NCBI RefSeq assembly: GCF_041429785.1
Contig: NZ_CP163423.1
Coordinates: 496,001-560,000 of the forward strand
Reading direction: 5' to 3'
DNA length: 64,000 nucleotides
From: Fretibacter rubidus
GTDB taxonomy: Bacteria > Pseudomonadota > Alphaproteobacteria > Caulobacterales > Maricaulaceae
Shown: positions 19,336 through 28,528 of the stretch, piece after piece
How positions within the stretch are numbered: the stretch's first letter is position 1
How the letters are laid out: every line of letters starts with the position of its first letter
The notes under the pieces: generated by a model
Database searches by the model: none
Told to the model about the DNA's origin: nothing
Seen by the model: the letters and a program-made list of their open reading frames with translations, nothing else
Program-made: the position numbers and the translations under genes

Positions 19336-19589
19336 TGGTTGAGGGATACGCCATACCCTTACGCCGCTCGCTGACCGAGCCCATTTTGCTCGGCGGTGCG
19401 CCGCGAACGGCGGCCATCCTGAACGGTACACTTGCCGCAGCCTTTGGGCTTGGATTGCAGCTCTGGTTCCTTGGCATTCTCTACTGGGTCGTCTCTCACA
19501 CGCTTTGCGTCTTTCTCGCCACTCGTGATCCAAAGTTCATGGACGTGCTGGTGCGCCACATCAAACATAAGAGTTATTTGTCATGTTAA
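19335..19589 (+). CDS. trbD: TrbD, VirB3-like inner-membrane protein
   Basis: An 84-residue protein with a central hydrophobic hairpin and the pattern IPLRRSLTEPILLGGAPR typical of VirB3/TrbD. It lies between trbC and trbE with overlaps of 1 and 7 bases, implying translational coupling. VirB3 proteins work with the VirB4 ATPase in pilin handling. Confidence 0.9.
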   Translation: MVEGYAIPLRRSLTEPILLGGAPRTAAILNGTLAAAFGLGLQLWFLGILYWVVSHTLCVFLATRDPKFMDVLVRHIKHKSYLSC

Positions 19590-22063
19590 ATCTGACTGAA
19601 TATCGAAACCGTCCAAATTGCCTTGCAGACTACTTGCCTTGGACAGCGTTAATCGCGCCCGGAGTTGTCCTTAATAAGGACGGCAGTTTTCAGCGCACAG
19701 CGGAGTTTCGTGGGCCTGATTTGGAAAGCTCGACGGAAGAAGAACTGGTTGCGACCTGCGCGCGGATCAATAACTCTCTGCGCCGCTTTGGCTCGGGCTG
19801 GGCGCTCTATTTTGAAGCGGCGCGTATTCCTGCGAGAGGCTATCCGCAGTCAACTTTCACAGACCCCGCCGCATGGATTGTGGAGCAAGAACGGCGCGGC
19901 GAATTTGAACAAGAGACAGATGAACGGGAACTATTTGAGAGCGTTTATTATATGACGTTTCAGTTTATGCCGCCCGCTGACCGCTCATCCAAAGTGGAGG
20001 GCCTACTGATTGAAACGCCCAAAGATGAAGTTGGCTTATCTTCGCATGACCATCTGCACAGTTTTATCAATGAGACGGAGCGCTGCCTTGATTTGCTGGC
20101 AACACAATTCCCCTTGGCCGCGTGGCTCGATGATGACGCCACGCTCACCTATTTGCACTCGACGGTTTCACCCAAACGCCACGCCGTAAAGACGCCTGAC
20201 ATTCCGGCCTATATTGACGCAGTTATCGGCGGCGCTGATTTAGTGGGGGGACTCGTGCCGCGCCTTGGCGAACATTCTATCCATATTTTATCTATTCGGG
20301 GGTTTCCGAGTGAGACAATGCCAGGATTGCTAGACGAGCTCAATACGCTTGGTTTTTCATATCGCTGGATGACCCGCTATTTGCCTCTCGGAAAAGCCGA
20401 GGCGACCAAGACAATCACCAAGCTGCGCCGCCAGTGGTTTGCGAAACGCAAATCCGTTGTCGCGCTTCTCAAAGAAGCCCTGATGAACGAGCAGTCTGTA
20501 TTAGTTGATAGTGATGCGGATAACAAAGCGGCTGATGCCGACGCGGCATTGCAAGACCTTGGCGGTGATTATGTTGGCTACGGTTATTTGACGACTTCGA
20601 TTTGTGTTCTGCACCCTGACGCAGCCATAGCCGAGGCCCGTCTTCACGCCATAGAGCGCATTATCAATGGACGCGGTTTTGTCACTATCCACGAGACGGT
20701 GAACGCGGTTGATGCGTGGCTTGGGTCACACCCCGGCAATGCTTACGCCAATATTAGAACGCCCTTGGTCTCAACGCTGAACCTCGCGCATCTTATGCCG
20801 CTCTCTGCGGTCTGGGCAGGGCCGGAAGGTAATACACATTTTAGCGGCGGTAGTGTCGTAGCTCCGCCATTACTTTACGCAACAACTGAAGGCCACACGC
20901 CGTTTCGGCTTGTAACGCACCAAGGTGATGTCGGGCATACGCTTGTCGTAGGGCCAACGGGCGCAGGTAAGTCCGTCTTGCTCAATCTGCTATCCTTACA
21001 GTTCAAACGCTATCCAAACGCGCAAGTTTTCACCTTCGACAAGGGCGCATCGTCCCGGGCAACCATTGATGCTCTGGGCGGAGATTTTTACGCACTAGGC
21101 GCAAAGGACACGGGGCTGTCGTTTCAGCCGCTACGTAATATTTTTGATGAAAACGAAATCGCTTGGGCCTTGGAATGGGTCACAGGGCTGCTCGCAGGCG
21201 AAGGCATTGAGATTACGCCCGATACCAAAGAAGCCGTCTGGTCAGCTTTGGAAAGCCTTGCTAGCGCTCCATCCAATCAACGCACGCTCACCGGATTATC
21301 AGCCTTGCTGCAAGACGGAGAGCTGCGCCAAGCCCTCAAGCCTTTCACATTAGACGGAGCTTACGGCCATATTTTGGACGGCGATAGCGATCAGATTTCA
21401 AACAACAAAACACAGGCTTTTGAGATGGAAGAGCTCATGCACAGCAAGGGTCTCGTTGCGCCGGTTCTGACCTATCTCTTTCACCGCCTCGAAGCCCGCT
21501 TTGATGGTTCGCCGACATTCCTGATTTTGGACGAAGCCTGGGTGTTCTTAGACGATCCCATGTTTGCAGGGCGCATCCGTGAATGGCTGAAAGTCCTGCG
21601 TAAGAAAAACGTGTCCGTCATTTTTGCCACACAATCCCTCGCAGACATAGCCGATAGTCCCATTGCGTCGGCTATTATTGAAAGCTGCCTCTCGCGCATC
21701 TTCTTACCCAATAACCGAGCCATGGAGCCTCAGCAGAAAGTCGCTTATGAGCGCTTCGGGCTAAACAATCGCCAGATCGGGATAATCGCCTCGGCTACGC
21801 CTAAGCGCGATTATTATTTTCAGAGTCACGGCGGGAACCGCCTGTTCGACTTACAGCTTGGCCCCGTTGCGCTCGCCTTTTGCGGAGCGGGATCAGAGCA
21901 AGACCATTGTGACTTGGATCATGTGCTGGATTCCAACGGCCCAGATAATTTTGCCGCTAATTGGCTGCGCTTTAAAGGCCTGGAGTGGGCCGCTGTTTTG
22001 ATGAGCGCTGAATTTAACCTAAATGATGAGGAGTATGTCCCATGGCTCGACGTCGCGGAATAA
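19583..22063 (+). CDS. trbE: TrbE, VirB4-like transfer ATPase
   Basis: An 826-residue ATPase, full-length for the family. The N-terminal VirB4 domain begins LTEYRNRPNCLADYLPW. Walker A is GPTGAGKS (about residues 456-463) and Walker B is FLILDEAWVFLDD (about 645-657), followed by SVIFATQSLADIADS. It energises pilus biogenesis and substrate transfer at the inner membrane. Confidence 0.95.
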   Translation: MLNLTEYRNRPNCLADYLPWTALIAPGVVLNKDGSFQRTAEFRGPDLESSTEEELVATCARINNSLRRFGSGWALYFEAARIPARGYPQSTFTDPAAWIVEQERRGEFEQETDERELFESVYYMTFQFMPPADRSSKVEGLLIETPKDEVGLSSHDHLHSFINETERCLDLLATQFPLAAWLDDDATLTYLHSTVSPKRHAVKTPDIPAYIDAVIGGADLVGGLVPRLGEHSIHILSIRGFPSETMPGLLDELNTLGFSYRWMTRYLPLGKAEATKTITKLRRQWFAKRKSVVALLKEALMNEQSVLVDSDADNKAADADAALQDLGGDYVGYGYLTTSICVLHPDAAIAEARLHAIERIINGRGFVTIHETVNAVDAWLGSHPGNAYANIRTPLVSTLNLAHLMPLSAVWAGPEGNTHFSGGSVVAPPLLYATTEGHTPFRLVTHQGDVGHTLVVGPTGAGKSVLLNLLSLQFKRYPNAQVFTFDKGASSRATIDALGGDFYALGAKDTGLSFQPLRNIFDENEIAWALEWVTGLLAGEGIEITPDTKEAVWSALESLASAPSNQRTLTGLSALLQDGELRQALKPFTLDGAYGHILDGDSDQISNNKTQAFEMEELMHSKGLVAPVLTYLFHRLEARFDGSPTFLILDEAWVFLDDPMFAGRIREWLKVLRKKNVSVIFATQSLADIADSPIASAIIESCLSRIFLPNNRAMEPQQKVAYERFGLNNRQIGIIASATPKRDYYFQSHGGNRLFDLQLGPVALAFCGAGSEQDHCDLDHVLDSNGPDNFAANWLRFKGLEWAAVLMSAEFNLNDEEYVPWLDVAE

Positions 22064-22770
22064 TCACACTGGCTATCGTTTTGGCAATGGGGCTTTCTCA
22101 TGTGCCTGTCAGTCACGCACAATTTGGCGGGGTGGTCTATGATCCAGCCAATTTTAAGCAAAACTTTTTAACGGCGGTTCGCAGCTATACGGCGCTTCTG
22201 CGTCAAGCACAGCAACTCCGAAATGAAGCGCAAATGCTCATCAATGACGCTAAGCAATTGAGCCGCTTGGACTTCAGCGCCCAATCGCGTTTGCTCGCCA
22301 TATTAGACGAGATTACATGGCTCAATCAGCAGGCTGAAAACGTGGCCTATGAAGTGAACCGCACGCGCCAGATTGTGCGCGAGACTTACCCTGAAACTTA
22401 TGAAGATTTTACCGAGGACGAAATGGTCGTGCGCGCCGAAGAGCAGTGGCAGATGTCGCGCCGCGCTTACAATGATACGATGATCATGCAGTCCAAAATG
22501 GTCGAAAGCATTACAAGCGATAAGGTACTGCTTGGTCAATTAATGACGAAAAGCCAGTCATCCGTTGGCGAATTGCAAGCCACACAATCGACGAACCAGC
22601 TCCTCGCTTTGCTCATCAAGCAAATCATGCAGATGCAGCAAATGCAGGTGTCTCAAGGCCGCGCCGATGCTGTGGAGCAAGCCCGCCGCCTCGCCATTGA
22701 AAAAGAGAGTAAGCAAAAACGTCAGCACTTTGTCGGCTCTAGATCTGCCTATGCAGGGAGTGGCAAGTAA
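22042..22770 (+). CDS. trbJ: TrbJ, VirB5-like minor pilus component
   Basis: A 242-residue secreted protein with a signal peptide ending at SHAQF (about residue 22) and a long helical mature part rich in Gln, typical of TrbJ/VirB5 pilus-tip proteins. GAGGAG precedes the ATG inside the trbE end. The gene joins trbL directly; the small lipoprotein gene trbK (entry exclusion in RP4) found here in many relatives is absent. Confidence 0.88.
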   Translation: MARRRGIITLAIVLAMGLSHVPVSHAQFGGVVYDPANFKQNFLTAVRSYTALLRQAQQLRNEAQMLINDAKQLSRLDFSAQSRLLAILDEITWLNQQAENVAYEVNRTRQIVRETYPETYEDFTEDEMVVRAEEQWQMSRRAYNDTMIMQSKMVESITSDKVLLGQLMTKSQSSVGELQATQSTNQLLALLIKQIMQMQQMQVSQGRADAVEQARRLAIEKESKQKRQHFVGSRSAYAGSGK

Positions 22771-24089
22771 TGGACGACCTTGGAATCATAGACCAATTTG
22801 TCAAAACCTTCTCAGACTATATCGAGAGCGGCTTTGGACTAATCGATGCAGATGTGCATTTTCTGACCGCGTTTATTATCGGCATCGATATAACGCTGGC
22901 AGGGCTTTATTGGGCTATGGGGTCTGATAGCTCTGTCATCGGTAAATTTCTGAAAAAGGTGCTCTATGTCGGAGTCTTTGCGCTGATCATCAATAATTTT
23001 TCAAGCCTTGCGACCATCATCTTTGATAGTTTCGGGCAGCTTGGGCTTAATGCGACAAACTCCACCATGACGGCGAAAGACCTTCTGCGTCCGGGGTTCA
23101 TTGCCAATACAGGATATGAAGCTGCGCATCCACTCCTGAACGAGGTTGGCGAGCTGTTAGGGCCTGTGAAATTCTTCACAAATTTTGTGACTATATGCGT
23201 TTTAATGATCGCTTGGGTCATAACACTCTTTGCGTTCTTCTTCCTCGCGATCCAGCTCTTTGTGACCATCATCGAATTTAAACTGACTACGCTTGCGGGC
23301 TTTATCCTCATTCCATTTGCGCTTTGGAATAAGACCTCGTTTCTCGCTGAGAAGGTACTTGGTAACGTCGTATCATCCGGCATCAAGCTTATGGTTCTCG
23401 CAATCATCGTCGGTATTAGTTCAACCATATTCAGCGAGATTACGTCTGCCTTTACTCCCGGCGAAGTCGAACTGAAAGACGCAGCCTCTGTCATTCTTGG
23501 TTCGCTCGCAATTCTTGCACTCGGGCTATTTGGGCCGGGCATCGCTACGGGGCTTGTCTCGGGCGCACCGCAGCTCGGCGCAGGTGCAGCTGTCGGCACA
23601 ATGGCGGCTGTTGGCGCAGGCGCATTGGCAGGCGGGGCCATGGCGAGTGCTGGCGCTAAAGGTGCCGCAGGGGCAGCTTCTGGTGCGGTTAAGGCGGGGT
23701 CTTCGCTTGCGGGTGGGTCAAAGATGGCATTTTCACTCGGTAACATGGCTTATGGCGGCGGCGTGAAGGGCGCAGCGGGCGGAATTGGCGCGGTTGCAGA
23801 AGCAGGTGTTCGTAGCGTTGCAGGAAAAGGGAAAGACCTTTTGAAAGGTGCAGGCGCTAGTGTCTCCGCTGCATACGACAGGGGCGCGCGTGGAGGTTTC
23901 GCGGCGCTCTCTAAAGGTATGAAGCCCCTGAAAGACAAAGCCCCAGGCAAAGAAAAAACAAGTCCTGATTGGGCAAAGAAAGTTCAACGCCGTCAGCAAA
24001 CGCGTTCCTTAGGGCGGTCCGCGCAACAAGCGCTTAGCGCGGGCGGTGGCGGTTCGGCAAATGGCCCTCGATTAAATCCAGATGGATAA
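22770..24089 (+). CDS. trbL: TrbL, VirB6-like polytopic channel protein
   Basis: A 439-residue inner-membrane protein with six or so helices between residues 30 and 260, the TrbL segment FKLTTLAGFILIPFALWN, and a long Gly/Ala-rich then basic C-terminal tail from about residue 265. The tail is usual for TrbL and may be periplasmic or cytoplasmic. It overlaps trbJ by one base. Confidence 0.92.
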   Translation: MDDLGIIDQFVKTFSDYIESGFGLIDADVHFLTAFIIGIDITLAGLYWAMGSDSSVIGKFLKKVLYVGVFALIINNFSSLATIIFDSFGQLGLNATNSTMTAKDLLRPGFIANTGYEAAHPLLNEVGELLGPVKFFTNFVTICVLMIAWVITLFAFFFLAIQLFVTIIEFKLTTLAGFILIPFALWNKTSFLAEKVLGNVVSSGIKLMVLAIIVGISSTIFSEITSAFTPGEVELKDAASVILGSLAILALGLFGPGIATGLVSGAPQLGAGAAVGTMAAVGAGALAGGAMASAGAKGAAGAASGAVKAGSSLAGGSKMAFSLGNMAYGGGVKGAAGGIGAVAEAGVRSVAGKGKDLLKGAGASVSAAYDRGARGGFAALSKGMKPLKDKAPGKEKTSPDWAKKVQRRQQTRSLGRSAQQALSAGGGGSANGPRLNPDG

Positions 24090-24112
24090 TTCAGGCGGAT
24101 AGGAGAAAGAAT

Positions 24113-24823
24113 ATGTGGAAACGCAGCCAATCAAAATATGGAACGACCCCAATCCCTGAAACGCCATATCAGAAAGCAAAACAGGTCGTGGATAACCGTT
24201 TAGGTTCCGCGCTCGTGCGCGGTAAAAATTGGCGGTTAGCTTTCTTTGGTCAAACTGTGCTTAGCGCAATATTGGCAGGTGGGTTTATCTGGCAAGGCGC
24301 ACAAGCGACGGTCACGCCATATGTGATTGAAGTGGACAGCACAGGCGGCGTCAAAGCCGTTGGCCCTGTGGCAGATCGCTTTATCCCAAGCGACGCCCAA
24401 ATCGCTAATCAGCTTGCAAAATTTATCAATAACGTGCGCTCTGTTTCGATTGATCCTGTTATACTGCGTGAGAATTGGCTGGAGGCTTATAACTATGCCA
24501 CCGATCAAGCGTCCATCACGCTGAACGCTTACGCGCGAGATAATGACCCGTTTAGCGAGGTCGGACAGCGTAGCGTCACAGTCGATGTCAAAAGCGTTGT
24601 GCGCTCGTCAGCAGATAGCTTTGAAATCCGCTGGCGAGAGACATCTTATCGCGGCGGCGCGCAAGTCAGCGCGCAAACATTTACGGCCAGCCTTTCCGTT
24701 GTGTTGCAGCCGCCCACGGATGCTGAGACGCTGCACCGCAATCCGCTCGGTCTCTACGTCCACGGCCTGAACTGGTCAAAAGACTTATCCTCACAACATG
24801 CCTCAGAAGGAGATACCCAATGA
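24113..24823 (+). CDS. trbF: TrbF, VirB8-like assembly factor
   Basis: A 236-residue bitopic protein. One membrane helix lies at about residues 40-62, followed by a periplasmic NTF2-like domain with YVIEVDSTGGVKAVGP and WRETSYRGG. TAGGAGA precedes the ATG. It overlaps trbG by 4 bases. Confidence 0.92.
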   Translation: MWKRSQSKYGTTPIPETPYQKAKQVVDNRLGSALVRGKNWRLAFFGQTVLSAILAGGFIWQGAQATVTPYVIEVDSTGGVKAVGPVADRFIPSDAQIANQLAKFINNVRSVSIDPVILRENWLEAYNYATDQASITLNAYARDNDPFSEVGQRSVTVDVKSVVRSSADSFEIRWRETSYRGGAQVSAQTFTASLSVVLQPPTDAETLHRNPLGLYVHGLNWSKDLSSQHASEGDTQ

Positions 24824-25845
24824 AAACTTCACACCTACTCACGACCATTAGCCTTATCGTTTTTTCATCAGGGCTAACGGGTTGCGCAAGCTTGCAAGGC
24901 GCTTTGGCTAAATTCAAATCGGGCGAAGTCACAACATCCGCAGATATGTCAAAGGCAGTCTATTTAGAACCGGCAATTGAAGCAGTTGAGGAGCAGGTTG
25001 CGACGGAGCCATATGTTCAAAATCTCATCATGCCCGGTCAGATGAAAGCCAACCCCGTTAATGTTGAGTTTTACAATCCGCCAAGCCGAACAGGGTTTCA
25101 GGCGGTAAGCTATGCAAACCGCTCTGCCGTAGTTGAGCCTAACTCCGACAATTATCTGAATGCTATTCAGCTTTATCCTTATACACCGGGTTCGCTCTAT
25201 CAGGTTTATACGTCGCCCTCGCAAGTGACGGACATCGCCCTTGAAAAAGGCGAAGCCCTGACATCGGTCTCCGCCGGCGATACGGAACGCTGGACAGTTG
25301 GGGATACGGTGTCAGGGTCTGGCGCAAATGAGCAGGTGCATATCCTAGTCAAACCCATGGCCCCGCAGCTTTCAACAAATGCCGTCATCACAACAACGAA
25401 GCGGACTTACTATCTGGACCTGAAATCTTTCGCAGATACCTATATGGCCGCCGTGTCGTGGCGATACCCGCATGATGCTATTCGGCAGATTAAAAGCCGT
25501 ATTTTGGACGAGCCGCGCTTAACGCAAGCCAGCTTTACCAAAGCCAATCTTGAGTTTGACTCGGATGAGCTGCGGTTTGATTATTCTATTAAAGGCGATA
25601 CCCCCAATTGGCGGCCTAAGCGTGTCTTTGATGATGGGCAGAAAATCTATATTGAGTTTCCTGAAGGTTTAGCCGTGTCGGAAGCGCCGCCGCTGTTTAT
25701 CACGGACGGCGATGATAATATTGGCAAGCTCGTCAATTACCGCGTCAAAGGCGAGTATTATATCGTTGACCGACTGTTTGATTTTGCCGAGCTGCGCTTG
25801 GGCGAGAAAGATCAAACCATTGTCCGCATTGAGCGTGAGTCATGA
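24820..25845 (+). CDS. trbG: TrbG, VirB9-like outer-membrane-complex lipoprotein
   Basis: A 341-residue lipoprotein (GLTGC lipobox, cysteine near residue 22). The VirB9/CagX C-terminal domain shows NWRPKRVFDDGQKIYIEFP and the ending EYYIVDRLFDFAELRLG. With TrbI it builds the channel core spanning the periplasm. Confidence 0.93.
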   Translation: MKTSHLLTTISLIVFSSGLTGCASLQGALAKFKSGEVTTSADMSKAVYLEPAIEAVEEQVATEPYVQNLIMPGQMKANPVNVEFYNPPSRTGFQAVSYANRSAVVEPNSDNYLNAIQLYPYTPGSLYQVYTSPSQVTDIALEKGEALTSVSAGDTERWTVGDTVSGSGANEQVHILVKPMAPQLSTNAVITTTKRTYYLDLKSFADTYMAAVSWRYPHDAIRQIKSRILDEPRLTQASFTKANLEFDSDELRFDYSIKGDTPNWRPKRVFDDGQKIYIEFPEGLAVSEAPPLFITDGDDNIGKLVNYRVKGEYYIVDRLFDFAELRLGEKDQTIVRIERES

Positions 25846-27074
25846 ACAGCGCGGCGCCAGATCTGACTATACGCGCACGTCCGCGCGCGGTGCGCCGTTT
25901 TAGCCGCAAAGCACTGATGGGCGGCGGGCTTGTCTTAGGCGTTATCATGTTCGGGGCTTTGGCTTTTGCGCTGCAATCTCCTAATTATGACGATGAGCGG
26001 GCAGATGAGCTTTATAATGTCACGCATAAGCCGATGGCCGATGGCTTGGAGCTTTTGCCAAAGTCCTATGCCGAGCTAAAGCCGAAACTTGGCCCGCCAT
26101 TGCCTGGGGACTTAGGCGCGGCCTATCTGGACAGAGTGGGTGCGGTTGAAGAAATCGAACCGATTGCCACACGGGCAGAGCCAACGAGTTTGGGCGGCTA
26201 TCGACCCGCACCCGTTCAGCCGCGATATGAACGGGCTACAGACTACGCTGCGCCGCCAACAGTAGAAAAACCAAATCTGTTTTTTGAATTATCAAATCGC
26301 AGCTCTGATACGCTCCCTGTGCAGACCGCAGATCTTGGACTGGATTACTTACCGCAGATGCCGAGCTATCCCGATGTCAGCGCGCCGCCATCTGCTTTTG
26401 ATTTGTCGCCTGTGGCTACAGACCAAAATCGGCAGGAAGCTAAACAGGCTTTCATGGAGCGTGACACTGACGGTATTTATAACTCGCACGGTTTAGTCTC
26501 ACCGCGCTCACCTTATCAGGTTATGGCGGGCAACATTATTCCAGCCTCATTGGTGACAGGCCTTAACTCTGATCTGCCGGGGCAGGTTATCGGACAAGTG
26601 ACTGAGAATGTATTTGATACAGTGACGGGGCAACATCTGCTTATTCCGCAGGGGTCTCGCTTAATGGGGCGCTATGATAGTGTCATCGCTTTTGGGCAGA
26701 GCCGTGCTCTGGTCGTTTGGACACGGCTGATACTGCCCAACGGTGATAGCATACAGCTTGATAATCTGCCGGGGTCCGACAGCCAGGGCTTTGCAGGTCT
26801 CAAAGACAAAGTGGATCGTCACACTTGGCAGTTCATCAAGGGCGCAGCTTTGTCATCGCTTCTGTCCGTTGGTTCAGAGCTTGCCAGCGACGACACAGAC
26901 CGACTGACGCGCGCGTTACAAAACGCCGGACAGGACACAGCCAATATAGCCGGGCAGCGGATCATTGACCGCAACCTCAATGTTCAACCGACCCTGCGCG
27001 TGCGCCAAGGATGGCGGTTCAACGTCATCGTCTCGCGCGACCTTATCCTCAAACCTTATGGAGCCAACCGATGA
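25842..27074 (+). CDS. trbI: TrbI, VirB10-like channel protein
   Basis: A 410-residue protein with an N-terminal membrane helix (about 27-48), a proline-rich periplasmic linker to about residue 200, and the VirB10 beta-barrel domain (YQVMAGNIIPASLVTGLNSD, TGQHLLIPQGSRLMGRYD). It spans both membranes in VirB10 systems. ATGA-type overlaps join it to trbG and to the DUF2274 gene. A trbH gene is not present between trbG and trbI. Confidence 0.93.
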   Translation: MNSAAPDLTIRARPRAVRRFSRKALMGGGLVLGVIMFGALAFALQSPNYDDERADELYNVTHKPMADGLELLPKSYAELKPKLGPPLPGDLGAAYLDRVGAVEEIEPIATRAEPTSLGGYRPAPVQPRYERATDYAAPPTVEKPNLFFELSNRSSDTLPVQTADLGLDYLPQMPSYPDVSAPPSAFDLSPVATDQNRQEAKQAFMERDTDGIYNSHGLVSPRSPYQVMAGNIIPASLVTGLNSDLPGQVIGQVTENVFDTVTGQHLLIPQGSRLMGRYDSVIAFGQSRALVVWTRLILPNGDSIQLDNLPGSDSQGFAGLKDKVDRHTWQFIKGAALSSLLSVGSELASDDTDRLTRALQNAGQDTANIAGQRIIDRNLNVQPTLRVRQGWRFNVIVSRDLILKPYGANR

Positions 27075-27295
27075 GCCAACCCAAAATTAAACTTGATAAA
27101 CTTCCTGATACGAAGCCTGTCAAACACACGATAACGGTGATGCCTGAACTAGAAGCCGATCTGAAGGCTTATGCTAAAGTCTATGAGAAGGCTTACGGCG
27201 AGAAGCAGGACATTACCGCCCTTATTCCGTCAATGCTTGCAGGATTTCTTGCCAGTGATGCCGGTTTCAAGAAGGCCAAGCGCGAGCTGGTCTAG
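27071..27295 (+). CDS. DUF2274 protein of the trb operon
   Basis: A 74-residue protein starting at ATG 27071 in an ATGA overlap with trbI. The pattern KLPDTKPVKHTITVMPELEA, then LIPSMLAGFLASDAGF, identifies DUF2274, a short ribbon-helix-helix-like family almost always directly after trbI in ICEs. Its role is unknown; regulation or exclusion has been suggested only by position. Confidence 0.85.
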   Translation: MSQPKIKLDKLPDTKPVKHTITVMPELEADLKAYAKVYEKAYGEKQDITALIPSMLAGFLASDAGFKKAKRELV

Positions 27296-27324
27296 ACCCC
27301 AAGAAGCCAGAGAAAGGAATTATT

Positions 27325-27645
27325 ATGGCAACCATTGGAACATTCAGCCCTACAAAAGCCGGAGGCTATGAGGGCACAATCGCGACGTTAATGACAAGCC
27401 GCAAAGTTAGGTTTGTCCCGAATGATAAAAAGAAGACTGAGGCCTCTCCGGATTTCTTTGTGAAGTCAGGCCGCTGTGACATTGGCGTGGCTTGGAACGA
27501 AACGTCTGAGCCGCAAGATGATAGCGAACCCATGGACTATATCAGTGTAAAACTTGACGGCCCGGAAATGAATAAGCCCATCAATGCGGCATTATTTGAC
27601 CGCGAGGATGGTGCTGACTTGGTTTGGTCTCGTCCGAAGTCTTAA
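27325..27645 (+). CDS. DUF736 protein
   Basis: A 106-residue protein (MATIGTFSPTKAGGYEGTIATL; WSRPKS end) of the DUF736 family, a small single-domain protein common on plasmids and ICEs near Trb genes. AGAAAGGA precedes the ATG. It is the last plus-strand gene before the convergent HigA gene. Biochemical function unknown; an OB-like fold is possible. Confidence 0.85.
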   Translation: MATIGTFSPTKAGGYEGTIATLMTSRKVRFVPNDKKKTEASPDFFVKSGRCDIGVAWNETSEPQDDSEPMDYISVKLDGPEMNKPINAALFDREDGADLVWSRPKS

Positions 27646-27650
27646 TAGCC

Positions 27651-27932
27651 CTATACGAAACGCAATTCTGCGCGTTTCCCTAAGGCACGCGCCAGTTTCT
27701 CAATAGTGGCTGGCGTGGGCCATTGTCCGCTTTCGAGCCTTGAAACTTGGGCTTGCGTCATACCGGCTTTCTTGGCGAGTTCCGCTTGAGTAAGACCGGC
27801 CTCGGCCCGCGCTTTAATCATAGCGCTGGCCACAGCATATTCCGGAGTCAGCTCATCATAGGCCGCTTTGTTTTTGGGATCCGCCAAAAACTCTGATTTC
27901 ATATTTTTGAAAGCGTGGGTTTGTGTGCTCAT
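27651..27932 (-). CDS. higA: HigA-like XRE antitoxin
   Basis: A 93-residue protein with a central Cro/C1-type helix-turn-helix (AGLTQAELAKKAGMTQAQVSRLESG, cut here to its key pattern: TQAELAKK then TQAQVSRLE). It is encoded downstream of, and overlapping by 4 bases, the toxin gene; this toxin-first order is typical of higBA. It neutralises HigB and represses the shared promoter with it (family knowledge). Confidence 0.85.
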   Translation of the reverse strand: MSTQTHAFKNMKSEFLADPKNKAAYDELTPEYAVASAMIKARAEAGLTQAELAKKAGMTQAQVSRLESGQWPTPATIEKLARALGKRAELRFV

Positions 27933-28255
27933 GGTTCAAATCCTTTCATGCGGTTTTTAGCTTTATCCAGCTCCTTCTTTGGAGTCTTCTGGGACTTCTT
28001 CACGAAGGCTGAACAAACGATGATCCGTTTGCCAACAACCGTGAAGTAAATGGCCCGTGCTATTCCGCTTTTTCCTTTCATTCTCATTTCCCACAAGCCG
28101 CCTTCAAGATGGCGTACATGCGGCATCCCCACCTGTTGCGGGCCGTGTTCAGTAAGCATGTCACCAATTTGAAAGAACCTCGCTTGTAAGTCGCGAGGCA
28201 GTGATTTTACTTCGCGCCTCGCAGCGGGTAGGGCTTCGATTGTCCACTTACTCAT
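27929..28255 (-). CDS. higB: HigB-like toxin (Gp49/RelE superfamily)
   Basis: A 108-residue protein with the phage-derived Gp49-like signature GGLWEMRMKGKSGIARAIYF followed by FVKKSQKTPKKELDKA. Members are ribosome-dependent mRNA interferases. The gene starts just after a perfect palindrome overlapping a good promoter (28256-28294). As ICE cargo it probably stabilises the element. Confidence 0.88.
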   Translation of the reverse strand: MSKWTIEALPAARREVKSLPRDLQARFFQIGDMLTEHGPQQVGMPHVRHLEGGLWEMRMKGKSGIARAIYFTVVGKRIIVCSAFVKKSQKTPKKELDKAKNRMKGFEP

Positions 28256-28294
28256 ATATCACTGATGATATAATACGTAATTCCATAATGTCAA
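28256..28294 (-). promoter_or_regulatory. higBA promoter and operator
   Basis: Read on the minus strand, a consensus -35 TTGACA (28289-28294) is followed after 16 bases by TATATC (28267-28272). The perfect palindrome ATATCA-CTGA-TGATAT (28256-28271) overlaps the -10 and ends next to the start codon. This is the arrangement expected for autorepression by a HigA dimer. Confidence 0.6.
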
Positions 28295-28325
28295 GATTTA
28301 TCGTATTATTGGTGGGCGTTGAGCA

Positions 28326-28385
28326 TGGAGCGACCGGCTTAAATCGCACCCAAAAACAGCCGCTGGCATTGTCTGCGATTTGCTG
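28326..28385 (-). repeat. Dispersed intergenic repeat, minus-strand copy
   Basis: On the minus strand it reads GCCAGCGGCTGTTTTTGGG then GCGATTTAAGCCGGTCGCT, matching part 1 of the copy at 15219-15332. It lies between the higBA promoter and the PD-(D/E)XK-like gene. Confidence 0.6.
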
Positions 28386-28528
28386 TGAGTTTCGATTCAT
28401 TTCGGGCGCTTTTAAAAAGGAAGTCGATCCTCAAACTGGACGTTAGTTTTGAATTGCTTTTTCAGGCCTGTTATTTCGTGCAAATCTCACGTACTACAAT
28501 TGATATGCAACTAGAGAACTCAGGAAAA

